The notes under the pieces are model-generated. The model worked only from the letters and a program-made list of their open reading frames with translations. It made no database searches and was not told where the DNA came from. A DNA stretch of 64,000 nucleotides. Origin: Dermacentor variabilis (Eukaryota; Arthropoda; Arachnida; Ixodida; Ixodidae). The DNA is taken from assembly GCF_050947875.1 (NCBI RefSeq), contig NC_134568.1, positions 265,699,815 through 265,763,814 on the forward strand, written 5' to 3'. Below, piece after piece: positions 1-9,234 of this stretch (position 1 is its first letter; each line of letters begins with the position of its first letter). The position numbers and the translations under genes are program-made.

Positions 1-99
1 GGCCCCTCGTTTCTTGTTGACTTTTGTTGTGCCTATGTGTATTTGTCCGGGTGTGTTTGAAGTAGGCCTCATCAACTAGGTGAATTGTTAAGAAGACAT

Positions 100-245
100 G
101 GGCCTGTATTCATAAAATCCTCTTGCACTAGAATTTTTTGTAAGAGCGAATTCCACCTAATCGTTATGGTGGACATATCAGCGAAGGTGGCCAGCCAATG
201 ATAAAGAGCACTTACGAAAGACAAGCTTTTTGAATTCGCTCTATA
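100..245 (+). repeat. Short interspersed repeat, GTATTCA-ended family, copy 1
   Basis: This stretch closely resembles the reverse complement of 30995-31145 and, less closely, that of 22765-22945. Shared landmarks in order are GGGCCTGTATTCA, a TAGAATTTTTNGTAAGAGC block, GGACATATC, GCGAAGGTGGCC and, near the far end, CACTTACGAA. The two ends are roughly inverted relative to each other, as in a non-autonomous DNA element. No coding capacity is seen. The family name is unknown to me. Confidence 0.6.
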
Positions 246-1509
246 GTTGCTATGTTCCTCGATTTCGCCCGAACCTGCAAGTGTAGCCTGTAGTCGCATT
301 CAACAAGCTTTACCAAAATGAGAGCTGGCCACATGCTTAAGTACATAAATGCGGCGACATTCCTGTCAATTTTTTTTCTCCTCGCAAGTATATAGGCATA
401 CTCGCTCTCGGCAGAACCTATGGAGGCTGTGACTTCGCCACATCGACGTGTCAAGTCGGCGTTCAGAAATAAGCGAAAAAGGGTCTCACTTCCTGCGCAT
501 GAGAGATAGCGAATGTCGCCGATCCGCTCAAAACAGACAGAATGAAACGAAAATAACTGTGCGTAAGGAAAGTCGTAAACAGAAACGCCACACCATCCCC
601 TGCTCTCGGGTGTTGTGTGCCCCGTCAGCAGCGGCCGCTGAAGCACTCGTACCTCATTCAGCGCGTCCGGTTACCATTCCTATCTGGGCGAGCCTTGGTG
701 ATTGAACGCGGCCGCGTCGTTTCGAGATACCGGTGGGGCACGCCTCGGCACTTTCGCGTCACGCCACGAGACATTCAAAACTGTCTTTGGGGCCCTGGAA
801 TCAAATACCGGGTCTTGTTCGGACCGAAGGACGTGTTTGTTTTGCCAAAGCACCGGGCTGCTTCTGCGCTTCTCGTCAAAATGAAGAAGACCCCCGGGAG
901 AGGGTGGTTGGAGTGGGATGCAGCCGTGCTTTTCCGCTACCTGTGTTTCGGGGTGTTCCGGTTACTACGCTCGGCCTCCACTTTGGTAACTTTTATCTTT
1001 CGAGTCAGGTTAGCCTATCTCACCATTCAAGGAGCACGTGCGCATAGGTCAACGGCCGCATATGTGCCGCAAAGCGCTACAAGCCCTGAATATTTTAATA
1101 ATTGTGATGCTGAAATAATGACCTTTCTTTCTGTAGTGACCCGTTTCTCATGCCAACAGGAGTCCTGATTATAAGCCAGTTTGTATTACTGTTCTTGCGC
1201 GTGAGGACGCAGTTGTCCGTTTTTAGACAATCTTGCAGTTAGAGTTCAAACGATGCAAACTACGTGTTGGCAATACACACATACGCAAAAATTCCACAAA
1301 TAGGGTATTTAAACAATGGAAGGCATGCCTCTTTCAGGTCTTCCAATCAGTGCTAACTATTGGTTGTAATCGTAAAAAGAAAGAGATTATAATGATATTC
1401 TTCACTGACTGCTTCCATTGACGTTTTGATAAAGAGGTTTACTGGAAACAATTCGCGCATAGAAAAACAATGACATAAAAAAAAATCTGGCACTAAGGCA
1501 GAAAAAGAA
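246..1509. other. No recognised gene or repeat
   Basis: Open frames of up to about 183 codons exist at 617-1168, but the longest begins with GTG rather than ATG and shows no domain, signal peptide or repeat I recognise. I see no splice-supported gene here. Confidence 0.4.
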
Positions 1510-2172
1510 ATAAGAAAGAGAAAGTGCGAGGTGAGGTATTGCAGACGCGTTGTCCTGTTGTTCGCGGTCGAGGCTTGCCTCGTCGCGCTAGAGCGCAACT
1601 ACTCAAGCTGAGGGTTGGCTGCGTGAGCGTGCGCGAACGTTTATACAGGCAAGGACGTGTGGCCAGTCCATCGTGTACGTCTTGCGGCTGCTGCGAGACA
1701 GGTCAGCACCTGAAGTTGGAGTGTGTCGCTTTCAGTGCGCAGCGCCTAGTGAGGGACTATCTTCTCCTTGGCCTGCAGTGTACGGCACTCGACGAATGTT
1801 TGTACACCACTGGTTGTGTGTCTAGGCGTGATCAGGCACATCGCGCTCTACTTACTTTTCTCGAATGAACTAACCTAGGTTCACGTTTGTAGCGTCGATA
1901 CTATTTCTTCTATTTACCGTTCTGTAGTTGCGTGACCTTCAGTGACCGGCCCTACTGTGTGGGATCTGTACTGTGTGTTCTACTTTATTCTTTTAGATTT
2001 GTCCTCTTTCCTCCCCTCCTTCCTACCTTCCATTTCTGTGTTGCTGTCACCTCCCTTCTGAAGAGTAGGCAGGCGTTGTGCTCCTTCCGGTTGCAGTTGC
2101 TAGCCTGCTCCTCGCTTTCCCTTTCCTGTTAAATGTATATGTTTTCAAAACAAATAATAATAATAATATATA
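1510..2172 (+). mobile_element. I-like LINE 3' fragment (C-terminal domain and tail)
   Basis: The frame at 1524-1868 contains LLKLRVGCVSVRERLYRQG followed by a cysteine/histidine cluster (CTSCGCCETGQHLKLEC). This matches the layout after the RNase H domain of I-like LINE proteins, where a conserved LxLRxG segment precedes a CCHC-like motif of unknown role. Nothing of the reverse transcriptase remains upstream, so this is a 5'-truncated copy. After the stop codon near 1868 comes about 280 bp of untranslated sequence ending in a short (AAT)n-like tail near 2150-2172. No promoter is visible and the fragment is presumably dead. Confidence 0.65.
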
Positions 2173-2317
2173 AGCTGCCATTGTGCACGTTTATCACGAC
2201 TTGCGAGTATGCATAGTTTTGGATATTCCAGTGTTTACCTCGAAGTAAACGTTACGCTGTAAAACCACAACAGAAAAAAAATTAATTTGATACAAATAGA
2301 AAAATAAAGGGAGGGGG

Positions 2318-3908
2318 GATGGAAGACTCTTTTTATAATCAGATTTCTTGCAGGAAAGTCATGGGGCGATGCTCCAACTCTATAACGCACAGTTCCTGGG
2401 TCTCCTACGATATAGCTTAACCGTACTGGGTAGGACAGGTAATATCATCCTCCGTGCCCTCCAGTACGCGCAAATTCAAGCTCTGACAATATCGCTTGGC
2501 CTTCTCAGGTGTGCATCCACGACAGCAAAAGTGGCCATCGCGCATGATCCCCCCATCAATACGTATATTCAACTTCACGCTTTAAGGATGCACATCAGGT
2601 ACTTCGCCCGAATTCTATTATATCATCTCACCTTCCTTCCTGCCGGTCAACCTCGTTCAGAGTCTAGAAGGATTATCGCAGCCATCCACGGAACTTTACC
2701 GTCGAACTTCACGCCTGCAGCACGACCATCTCTACCACTGTGGGGCCTGCATCCTCACCAAGCCTTTCTTGTCATTACCGGCATTAAAGAAAAAAAAAAC
2801 CGGCGGTGTCCTTTTTCGCTCTCAAACAAACCGCGCTTTCACTCCTGCATGAAAAGTACAGAGAACCCATCCACGTTTACACGGACGGTTCCGTCTCTTT
2901 TAAAAGTTCAGCTGGAGCAGTGGTAATGCCCACAAAATATGTCACCATCTAATTCAAGACGTCTCACATTACATCATCGAAGATTATCAAACTCGCAGCT
3001 ATCGGTGCTGCTCTGGAGTTTATTGGTCACAAATCATCACAGTCATGGTCCATCTTTTGTGACTCGAAGGCAGCTCTCCAATGCCTGCTGTCCCCTTTCA
3101 ACCATGCACCTGACATACAATTAGTCGCAGACATTCGACTACTTCACCATATGCAATCGACAAGGGGCGCAACATTATCTACCAGTGGATACCGGGTCAC
3201 TGCGGCATTTATGGAAATCACAATGCGGACGACACTGCCTGATCAGGCCACGATGGTGCCCATATTATACCTATACCACTGTCGAGAACAGATGCATCCA
3301 CAAGGATTCGCTCCCTCGTACGTGAGCTTACACAGACTCTGTGGAACACCAGTGAACTCACCAACGCACGTCTTCACAGATTGGACTCACGTCTCTAACT
3401 TCGTCTTCCACCAGGGGTACCACGAGCGGAAGCAACACTTCTGTGCCGCCTGTGGCTCGACGTGGCATTAACGAACGCCTATTTCTTCCGCATTGGAATG
3501 GCCGACAGCCCTGCTTACTACAACTGTGGCTGCGAGGAGACGATCGAGAACTTCCTCTGTGATTGTTCGCGTTACAATGCGCCAAGAAAGGAGCTCGCGA
3601 CCGTGCTGCAAAAACTGGACCGTCGCCCCTTGACAAAGTAAATAGTTCTAAGACCGTGGTCCAGACGGGTTTTGGCACTCAAGGCCTTAAGCGCTCTGTT
3701 GAAGTTCTTAAGGGCTTGTGCATTGTGCGACAGATTTTGAAGGATAGCGCGTAGCATAACATTATTGTGTGAATTTTCCTAACTTTATTTTACTTATTTG
3801 TTTCTTCTTACGCCTTTTATTCCCCTTAACCCCCGCCCCAGCACATTGTAGCCAGCCGGTACACGGGCTCACTTCCCTGTCTTTCCTTCCCTTTTGTCTC
3901 TCTCTCTA
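2318..3908 (+). pseudogene. I-like LINE fragment: RT C-terminus, RNase H and zinc-finger tail (degenerate)
   Basis: Translation in shifting frames shows the end of an RT domain (AGKSWG, then FLGLLRYSLTVLGRTG), followed by an RNase H domain: YTDGS-like residues near 2878, then an FCDSKAALQCLL segment near 3055, and later a GMADSPA plus cysteine motif near 3498-3570. Several stops and frameshifts separate these blocks. The untranslated 3' end passes through a pyrimidine-rich stretch and finishes in a short (TC)n run just before the foldback at 3911. The same 3'-end style recurs, inverted, at 9811, 47240 and 58079. RNase H would degrade the RNA strand during retrotransposition; this copy cannot encode an intact enzyme. 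Confidence 0.8.
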
Positions 3909-3910
3909 AT

Positions 3911-3988
3911 TGTGATGTTATCCTTCAGGTATAATAATTTCCGGACATAGGTTATGAACCGCTGACTAATTTTTACCTATTGTGTAAC

Positions 3989-4028
<40 letters not shown>

Positions 4029-4128
4029 TATTATTATTATTATTATTATTGGTTACACAATAAGTAAAAATTAGCCAGCGGTTCATAACCTATGTCCGGA
4101 AATTATTATGCATGAAGGATCACATCAC
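3911..4128. repeat. Foldback (inverted repeat) centred on (AAT)n/(ATT)n
   Basis: The left arm (3911-4028) and right arm (4029-4128) are reverse complements with only a few mismatches. Both contain CCGGACATAGGTTATGAACC (or its complement) and TAATTTTTAC. The loop is a trinucleotide repeat, (AAT)n at 3990-4028 meeting (ATT)n at 4029-4050. It lies between the LINE tail on the left and the MGRPR-type repeat on the right. It could be two head-to-head copies of one repeat end, a foldback element, or a palindrome formed by template switching. Confidence 0.8.
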
Positions 4129-4180
4129 CGTGAACCAGAGAGAATTAGCCCTTTCTCGAGCGAGTTCTTGGCGGCGTTCA

Positions 4181-4291
4181 TCAAACGCCGCCTGTTTTTC
4201 GGCCGAACGCACGATGCGCGGCCCGCTCCCGCTGCCGTTCCTTCAACGCAGCCTGCTCTTCGGCAGAACGAACCAAACGCGGCCTCCCCAT
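4181..4291 (-). CDS. Short basic repeat-borne ORF, MGRPR family, copy 1 (frameshifted)
   Basis: From the ATG at 4291 the frame begins MGRPRLVRSAEEQAALKERQ and stops at 4181. A shift of one frame continues the same pattern with a second VRSAEKQAAFDERRQELARE-like unit, so the ancestral product seems to have been a longer protein of charged repeats of about 20 residues. GRPR resembles an AT-hook core, which would suggest DNA binding, but this is inference from a very short motif. A related frame occurs at 23357-23509. The frame sits just outside the left LTR of the retrotransposon at 4441-9206, inside sequence that looks repetitive. I do not know a named family. Confidence 0.4.
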   Translation of the reverse strand: MGRPRLVRSAEEQAALKERQRERAAHRAFGRKTGGV

Positions 4292-4440
4292 CTGACTGCC
4301 GGGCCTGAACAGGCGGGAAACGGCGGGCGCGAGGCGAGTGAACAGGCGATCACTCCCTTTCCCTTCTCTGGAGGGAGGGGACGCTCGTGATTGGCTCTCG
4401 CCTTGCGCTGTGTCTACTTCTTCATGCACATAAAACCCCG

Positions 4441-4744
4441 AGTAAAGTTTCGTTCGTTCTCTGTCCTCGCTTCACCGTTGGAACTTGAAGCTTCTCGGAC
4501 GGTGATCGGCAGTTGTTGATCAAACGCAGGCAGGAAGCGATGAGATCAGATGTACAAGAAATATTTATACGCAAACTTTTCTATATACATGGCAGGTAAA
4601 ACAAATACATTACAAATTTGAACAATTGAGAAACAAAGTCTCACTCTTCGACTGTCTCAATTACTTTTAGAGCCCAGACTCGTTTTAACGTACATAGCAC
4701 GGAGCCTCACTGATCTATCAGCAATCCTGATTTCAGCCAAGTCT
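4441..4744 (-). repeat. 3' LTR of the Gmr1-like element
   Basis: About 304 bp, matching 8902-9206 inverted along its full length and 8581-8845 in direct orientation, with about ten or eleven differences by eye from the other two. On the element strand it starts AGACTTGGCTGAAATC and ends AACTTTACT. A TATAAATA box lies near 4561-4570. The pol frame runs directly into its first bases, leaving no polypurine tract. Outside its U5 end lies CCCCG. Confidence 0.88.
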
Positions 4745-7700
4745 ACATGCTGCAGGTGTTCTTTCCAGGTATTTGAAAAGATTGCAATGTCATCTAGGTA
4801 TGCTGACGCATAAGCTTGGTGTGCAGCCAGCAATGAATTAACCATCCGTTGAAAGGTAGCCGCAGAGTTTTTCAGCCCAAATGGCATTACCTTCCATGCG
4901 TAGTGCCCATCATGTGTCACGAATGCCGTGAGATGTTCGCTTTGGGGTTCCATCGGTACCTGCCAGTATCCTCTCCTCAGATCAACGACTGTTATAAAAT
5001 TCGAGTGACCAACTCTGAAGATCAGCTCCCGTGGATTGGTCATTGGAAAGGCATCTACTCTGGTCACGGCATTAAGCGTTCTATAATCGACGCACATGCG
5101 CACTGACCCGTCCTTCTTACCAACACACACAACCGGGTGTGCAAATTCGCTCTCCACCGGATATATCAGGCCCAACTCAAGAAGCTCTTTCACTTGCCTA
5201 CTAACCTCTTTCTTTAATAGTTCAGGGACTCTGTAAGGAAACATCCTCTTTGGTTTACATCCTTCCTCCAGTTCGATGCGATGCCGCCCTACTTGTGCCC
5301 TCCCAGGCTTTCCGTCAAAGACGCAGCGATGTTTCTCAAATACCGCCTCGATTTCCATGCGCGCATCTGAACCCAAATGAGCTAGCTTGTCTTCAGTTAT
5401 TGGGTGCTCGCTCACTGAAGTGCATAGAGCTTGCGGCGCGTATTCCACCTCACCAAATTCTCCGTCTTCCTCGAACACTACCCCCACATGACTCACTCTA
5501 GCGTAGTACGGCCTGAGTCGGTTAGCGTGCACTACCGAAGTCTTTCTGTCATTTGTTTGCAAGCGATACGAGTGTTCTCTCTCTCTCCCAATAACTGTGA
5601 AAGGACCCAACCACCTGGCAGCCATCTTGGTTGCCCGATCTGTGTCAAAGAGGAGTACTTGGTCCCCGACCTTAAATTCTTTAGTCCGTGCCCTCCTATT
5701 GTAAACTTCAGCATATTTGCTCTGGCGCTCGGTGCTTGTCAATTCAGCTACACTCGCGGCTAGTTCTAGCTGCTCCCGCAGCTGCTGCAAATACTTGGCA
5801 GGTTTCTCTCTCAGAGTTGAGGGCACCGCGATCTCACCCGTCCAAGTTTGCTGCAATATTGATAGGGGCCCATTTGGGTTTCTACCGTACAATAGCCTGA
5901 ACGGCGCCACCCCGGTAGTATCATGCGGCACTTCGCGATAAGCCCACAGAACAAATGGGATGAGCTTGTCCCAGTTTCTTCGGTCCCGCTCCATTACATG
6001 ATACAACATATTTTTGAGGACTCTGTTCCATCTCTCAACCACTCCATTGCTCTCAGGGTGTTCAGCAGTGGAGAACCTGGGTGAGCAACCCAGTTTTTCC
6101 AACATTAGCTGTGTCAGTTGAGCTTTAAAGTTCGTGCCTTGGTCTGAACAGATCGTTTCCGGCACTCCAGTACGGCTGAAAATCTCCAGTAAAGCCTCGC
6201 ATGTGGCCCTTGCTGTCAGGGATCGGAGCGGCACTACCTCAGGCCATCTCGTGCAAAGATCGACAAGACACAAAGCATATTTGTGGCCCCTCGCAGATGG
6301 CACCTCAATAGGCCCAATGATGTCCACATTGACCACCTGAAATGGATGCTCCGGTCGCGTAAGCGGCGTGATGGGGACTTTATCGCTCTGACGGCTATCT
6401 GAACGTGTTTGACACTGGTGGCACGTCTGACAATGCCCAGCGATTTCCTTCTCCATTCCTGGCCAGAAGAAACTGTACTTTATCCGGAGCTTTGTCTTTT
6501 TCGGCCCTAAGTGTCCACCCCACAATGACTCATGCGCGAGCTGCAATACCTCATTGCGCTTTTCTTCTGGTAGGACCAGTTGTCTGACCTTGACCCCCGC
6601 TAAGGAATCCCAATGGTACAAAAGTCCATCTGACACGAACATGCCAGCTTTACCGTTTCTCGCATCATTCCAGGCCTTTTTCAGGCTTTCATCGGCAAGC
6701 TGAGCAGCTCGAAATTTCTCCCGCTGACTGGGCACCCCAGTGACATCTTGAATGAAACTATTCTCTTGCAATACAGGGATGTTGTCTGTCGTTTCTTCAC
6801 AACTTAGGCCGCAGTCTGGCTCAGGGCTATCAACTATTTCGACTGATCGAACTCCAACGGAATTGGCTACCCGCGGAATACTTTCTCGTCCAAACTCGTC
6901 TTTTTCCTGCGCCTGTAGTAGTTCCCAATCTTCCTTTGACAACAGGCAGTCAACCCCCTTTGCAAGTTCGTCTGTAACCGCGCACACCAGATCGATCCTC
7001 TGCGGTTGTATCACAGCGCCCGGGCGATGCATGCCTACGGGCAGCGTAGCTAGGTTAGCTCGAATGGTCTTTCCGAATGCCGACTCGAGCCTTACTGTTC
7101 CCGATGTCTCCTGTAAAACGACGGGCAACATGCTTTTACGGACGACCGTTATCTCACTACCTGTGTCCAACACAGCTTCCGTTGCTATATCCCCGCACAT
7201 GATAGGGATTAGGTCCAGCTTTGACCTCCCTGAGCTAGCATGTTGAGCTAAGATTTCTACTCTAGCGCTAAGCACCCTTTCTTGCTCTGGTAGAGGTTCT
7301 TCACTTACAACAGCAACCTTCTGTACCCTTTGTTTTTGCACAGTCGGTGCCTTCCCCTGTTGTTCTTTATTTGAAGCTTTTGGGCAGTCTCTGGCTAGGT
7401 GTCCCTGTACATGACACACGTGGCATTTTAAATTTGTCCTCTGCGGGCTAGCTAGTTTTGCTTGCTGCGTCAATGAGGCTGTTGCGGCTGGCTTAGTTGC
7501 TCGTCCTTTCCCTTTAGCTTGCTCGAAAGTCTCCAGCACTTTCGCCACCTCCACTGGCTTAAACCACTCTTCGCCCTCCCGCAAAAGAACATATTCAAGG
7601 GCTTCTGAGCTTAGACTGGCTTTCATACGGTCAGCGACCATAAGCTCCGTCATAGCTTCTTTTGTGTTTGCATGGCGAGATTGAAGGTAATAGGCCAAAT

Positions 7701-8376
7701 AAGTTCTAGCTCGGGACGCGAACTGAGCCCAAGTTTCCTCCTTTCGTTTAGATGCCTTTTCAAACCTCCCCAAGTATTCAGCTGGCGTGAGCTTAAGTTC
7801 ATCTAGTACCGCCTTCTTTACAGTCTCGTAATCCGTACATTCCTCATCATTCAGGCTACGCAACAGATAACGGACCCGCTCAGTCAGCGCAGGCATGATC
7901 AAATGTACACGGCTATGTGCTGGTACTTGAAAAGATGCAAACAACTTTTCGACCTCATCAAACCATATCGGAACGTCAGCGTCACACGGCAACCGGTATG
8001 CCTTAAGCACTTTAGCACATTGTGCTATTCCATCCGTGATGGCACCGCGCCGATCGCTTCCTTCCGACACCGAAGGCGGCCTGCCCGACTGCTCAAGCTC
8101 CACTCTCCGTAGAGCAATGCGCTCGCACTCTAGCTGTAGGCGCGCCTTTTCCAGCTCCAGCTCCAGGCGTCTCACCGCCATGGCTTCTGGATCCGTCGTG
8201 CTCGGAGCCTGCGCAGCGCCTTGCGCCTCACTATCCATTTCAGTATCCGACGTCTCAGACTCGGTCTCTCCGACGCGTTGCAGCTCCTGCCGTCTCTGAC
8301 CCTCTATTTGTTCAGATGCAGTATCAATGTTTATGTTAGCCTCAATCGCATTTGCTGTTCTGCGCGTGAACACCAT
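4657..8376 (-). CDS. Gag-Pol polyprotein, Ty3/gypsy class with integrase before RT; RT truncated
   Basis: A single open frame of 1,239 codons from the ATG at 8376 (an upstream GTG at 8385 is in frame). Approximate residues, counted from the GTG: acidic N-terminus 1-110; capsid region with a SCAN-like helical segment about 195-290; CCHC zinc knuckle 321-334; protease DTGS 407-410; integrase zinc-binding HHCC about 618-655; integrase core D688, D748, E784 (DD35E); integrase C-terminal fold with GPFTVIGRE about 926; RT from about 1050 with VDYRTLN, D1135 and YLDD 1196-1199. RT ends about 15 residues after YLDD and the last 25 or so codons are LTR sequence. The thumb, connection and RNase H are absent. 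The order PR-INT-RT is that of Ty1/copia, while the domains are Ty3/gypsy-like, as described for Gmr1-like elements. No frameshift separates gag from pol. Confidence 0.92.
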   Translation of the reverse strand: MVFTRRTANAIEANINIDTASEQIEGQRRQELQRVGETESETSDTEMDSEAQGAAQAPSTTDPEAMAVRRLELELEKARLQLECERIALRRVELEQSGRPPSVSEGSDRRGAITDGIAQCAKVLKAYRLPCDADVPIWFDEVEKLFASFQVPAHSRVHLIMPALTERVRYLLRSLNDEECTDYETVKKAVLDELKLTPAEYLGRFEKASKRKEETWAQFASRARTYLAYYLQSRHANTKEAMTELMVADRMKASLSSEALEYVLLREGEEWFKPVEVAKVLETFEQAKGKGRATKPAATASLTQQAKLASPQRTNLKCHVCHVQGHLARDCPKASNKEQQGKAPTVQKQRVQKVAVVSEEPLPEQERVLSARVEILAQHASSGRSKLDLIPIMCGDIATEAVLDTGSEITVVRKSMLPVVLQETSGTVRLESAFGKTIRANLATLPVGMHRPGAVIQPQRIDLVCAVTDELAKGVDCLLSKEDWELLQAQEKDEFGRESIPRVANSVGVRSVEIVDSPEPDCGLSCEETTDNIPVLQENSFIQDVTGVPSQREKFRAAQLADESLKKAWNDARNGKAGMFVSDGLLYHWDSLAGVKVRQLVLPEEKRNEVLQLAHESLWGGHLGPKKTKLRIKYSFFWPGMEKEIAGHCQTCHQCQTRSDSRQSDKVPITPLTRPEHPFQVVNVDIIGPIEVPSARGHKYALCLVDLCTRWPEVVPLRSLTARATCEALLEIFSRTGVPETICSDQGTNFKAQLTQLMLEKLGCSPRFSTAEHPESNGVVERWNRVLKNMLYHVMERDRRNWDKLIPFVLWAYREVPHDTTGVAPFRLLYGRNPNGPLSILQQTWTGEIAVPSTLREKPAKYLQQLREQLELAASVAELTSTERQSKYAEVYNRRARTKEFKVGDQVLLFDTDRATKMAARWLGPFTVIGREREHSYRLQTNDRKTSVVHANRLRPYYARVSHVGVVFEEDGEFGEVEYAPQALCTSVSEHPITEDKLAHLGSDARMEIEAVFEKHRCVFDGKPGRAQVGRHRIELEEGCKPKRMFPYRVPELLKKEVSRQVKELLELGLIYPVESEFAHPVVCVGKKDGSVRMCVDYRTLNAVTRVDAFPMTNPRELIFRVGHSNFITVVDLRRGYWQVPMEPQSEHLTAFVTHDGHYAWKVMPFGLKNSAATFQRMVNSLLAAHQAYASAYLDDIAIFSNTWKEHLQHVDLAEIRIADRSVRLRAMYVKTSLGSKSN

Positions 8377-8563
8377 TAACCTCACTGAACAACAGCCATG
8401 CCAACCTCGACAAAACGCAAGGAATCCCGCTCACCCGTTGCTGCTGGGGGCGCCGCCTGACGTCCTCGTCCAGATGAAGTGCAATTCCGCAACCCTTGCG
8501 GAATTGGCTGGTGGCCCTCTGATGCCTTGCGCCTGGCTCGCTGCTCGTTGTGGGGCTTGCCGA

Positions 8564-8581
8564 TCCTGTCGTGCTGCGCCA
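8564..8581 (-). promoter_or_regulatory. Primer-binding-site-like sequence after the 5' LTR
   Basis: On the element strand the LTR end is followed by TGGCGCAGCACGACAGGA, whose first T is also the last LTR base. TGGCGCAG is the start of the primer-binding site of tRNA-Ser-primed gypsy elements as I remember them. The remainder differs from the sequence I recall, so the primer tRNA is uncertain. Confidence 0.55.
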
Positions 8582-8845
8582 GTAAAGTTTCGTTCGTTCT
8601 CTGTCCTCGCTTCACCGCTGGAACTTGAAGCTTCTCGGACGATGATCGGCAGTTGTTGATCAAACGCAGACAGGAAGCGATGCAGATCAGATGTACAAGA
8701 AATATTTATACGTAAACTTTTCTATATACATGGCAGGTAAAACAAATACATTACAAACTTGAACAACTGAGAAACAAAGTCTCACTCTTCGACTGTCTCA
8801 ATGACTGTTAGAGCCCAGACTCGTTTTAACGTACGTAGTACGGAG
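8581..8845 (-). repeat. 5' LTR of the Gmr1-like element, truncated at its U3 end
   Basis: These 265 bp are the exact reverse complement of 8942-9206 by base-by-base reading. They contain a TATAAATA box (near 8701-8710) and the U5 end next to the primer-binding site. The first 40 bp or so expected of the LTR are missing and replaced by the inverted junction at 8844. Confidence 0.88.
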
Positions 8846-8901
8846 ACTTGGCTGAAATCAGGATTACTGATAGATCAGTGAGGCTCCGTACCATGTACGT
8901 T
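8844..8901 (+). repeat. 58-bp LTR head fragment at the inverted-LTR junction
   Basis: This is a second copy of the first 58 bp of the LTR (AGACTTGG to GTACGTT), in tandem with and upstream of the complete plus-strand LTR. It carries a few differences from its neighbour. The junction with the 5' LTR falls in a small GTACGTAGTAC-like palindrome. Confidence 0.8.
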
Positions 8902-9206
8902 AGACTTGGCTGAAATCAGGATTGCTGATAGATCAGTGAGCCTCCGTACTACGTACGTTAAAACGAGTCTGGGCTCTAACAGTCATTGAGACAGTCGAAG
9001 AGTGAGACTTTGTTTCTCAGTTGTTCAAGTTTGTAATGTATTTGTTTTACCTGCCATGTATATAGAAAAGTTTACGTATAAATATTTCTTGTACATCTGA
9101 TCTGCATCGCTTCCTGTCTGCGTTTGATCAACAACTGCCGATCATCGTCCGAGAAGCTTCAAGTTCCAGCGGTGAAGCGAGGACAGAGAACGAACGAAAC
9201 TTTACT
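8902..9206 (+). repeat. Complete inverted LTR forming the right outer end of the element
   Basis: A 305-bp LTR in the opposite orientation to the element. Its last 265 bp are identical to the reverse complement of the 5' LTR, whereas the 3' LTR differs at about ten sites. Its U5 end abuts CCCCG at 9207-9211. Confidence 0.88.
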
Positions 9207-9234
9207 CCCCGTTTTAAAGGTCGCGCATGATAAG

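Larger units (their letters stand above)
4441..9206 (-). mobile_element. Ty3/gypsy-class (Gmr1-like) LTR retrotransposon with an extra inverted 5' LTR
   Basis: Components on the minus strand are: 3' LTR 4441-4744, gag-pol frame 4657-8376, leader and primer-binding-like site up to 8581, and 5' LTR 8581-8845 lacking about its first 40 bp. Beyond this, on the plus strand, lie a 58-bp LTR head (8844-8901) and a complete inverted LTR (8902-9206). Both outer ends are therefore the U5 end of an LTR, and both abut CCCCG (4436-4440 and 9207-9211), a possible 5-bp target duplication. The LTRs run AGACTTGG to TTTACT. The element lacks the end of RT, all RNase H and any visible polypurine tract, so it is not autonomous. 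Confidence 0.85.

Noticed and set aside
617..1168. 183-codon open frame
   Set aside because: GTG start, no domain, no supporting context.
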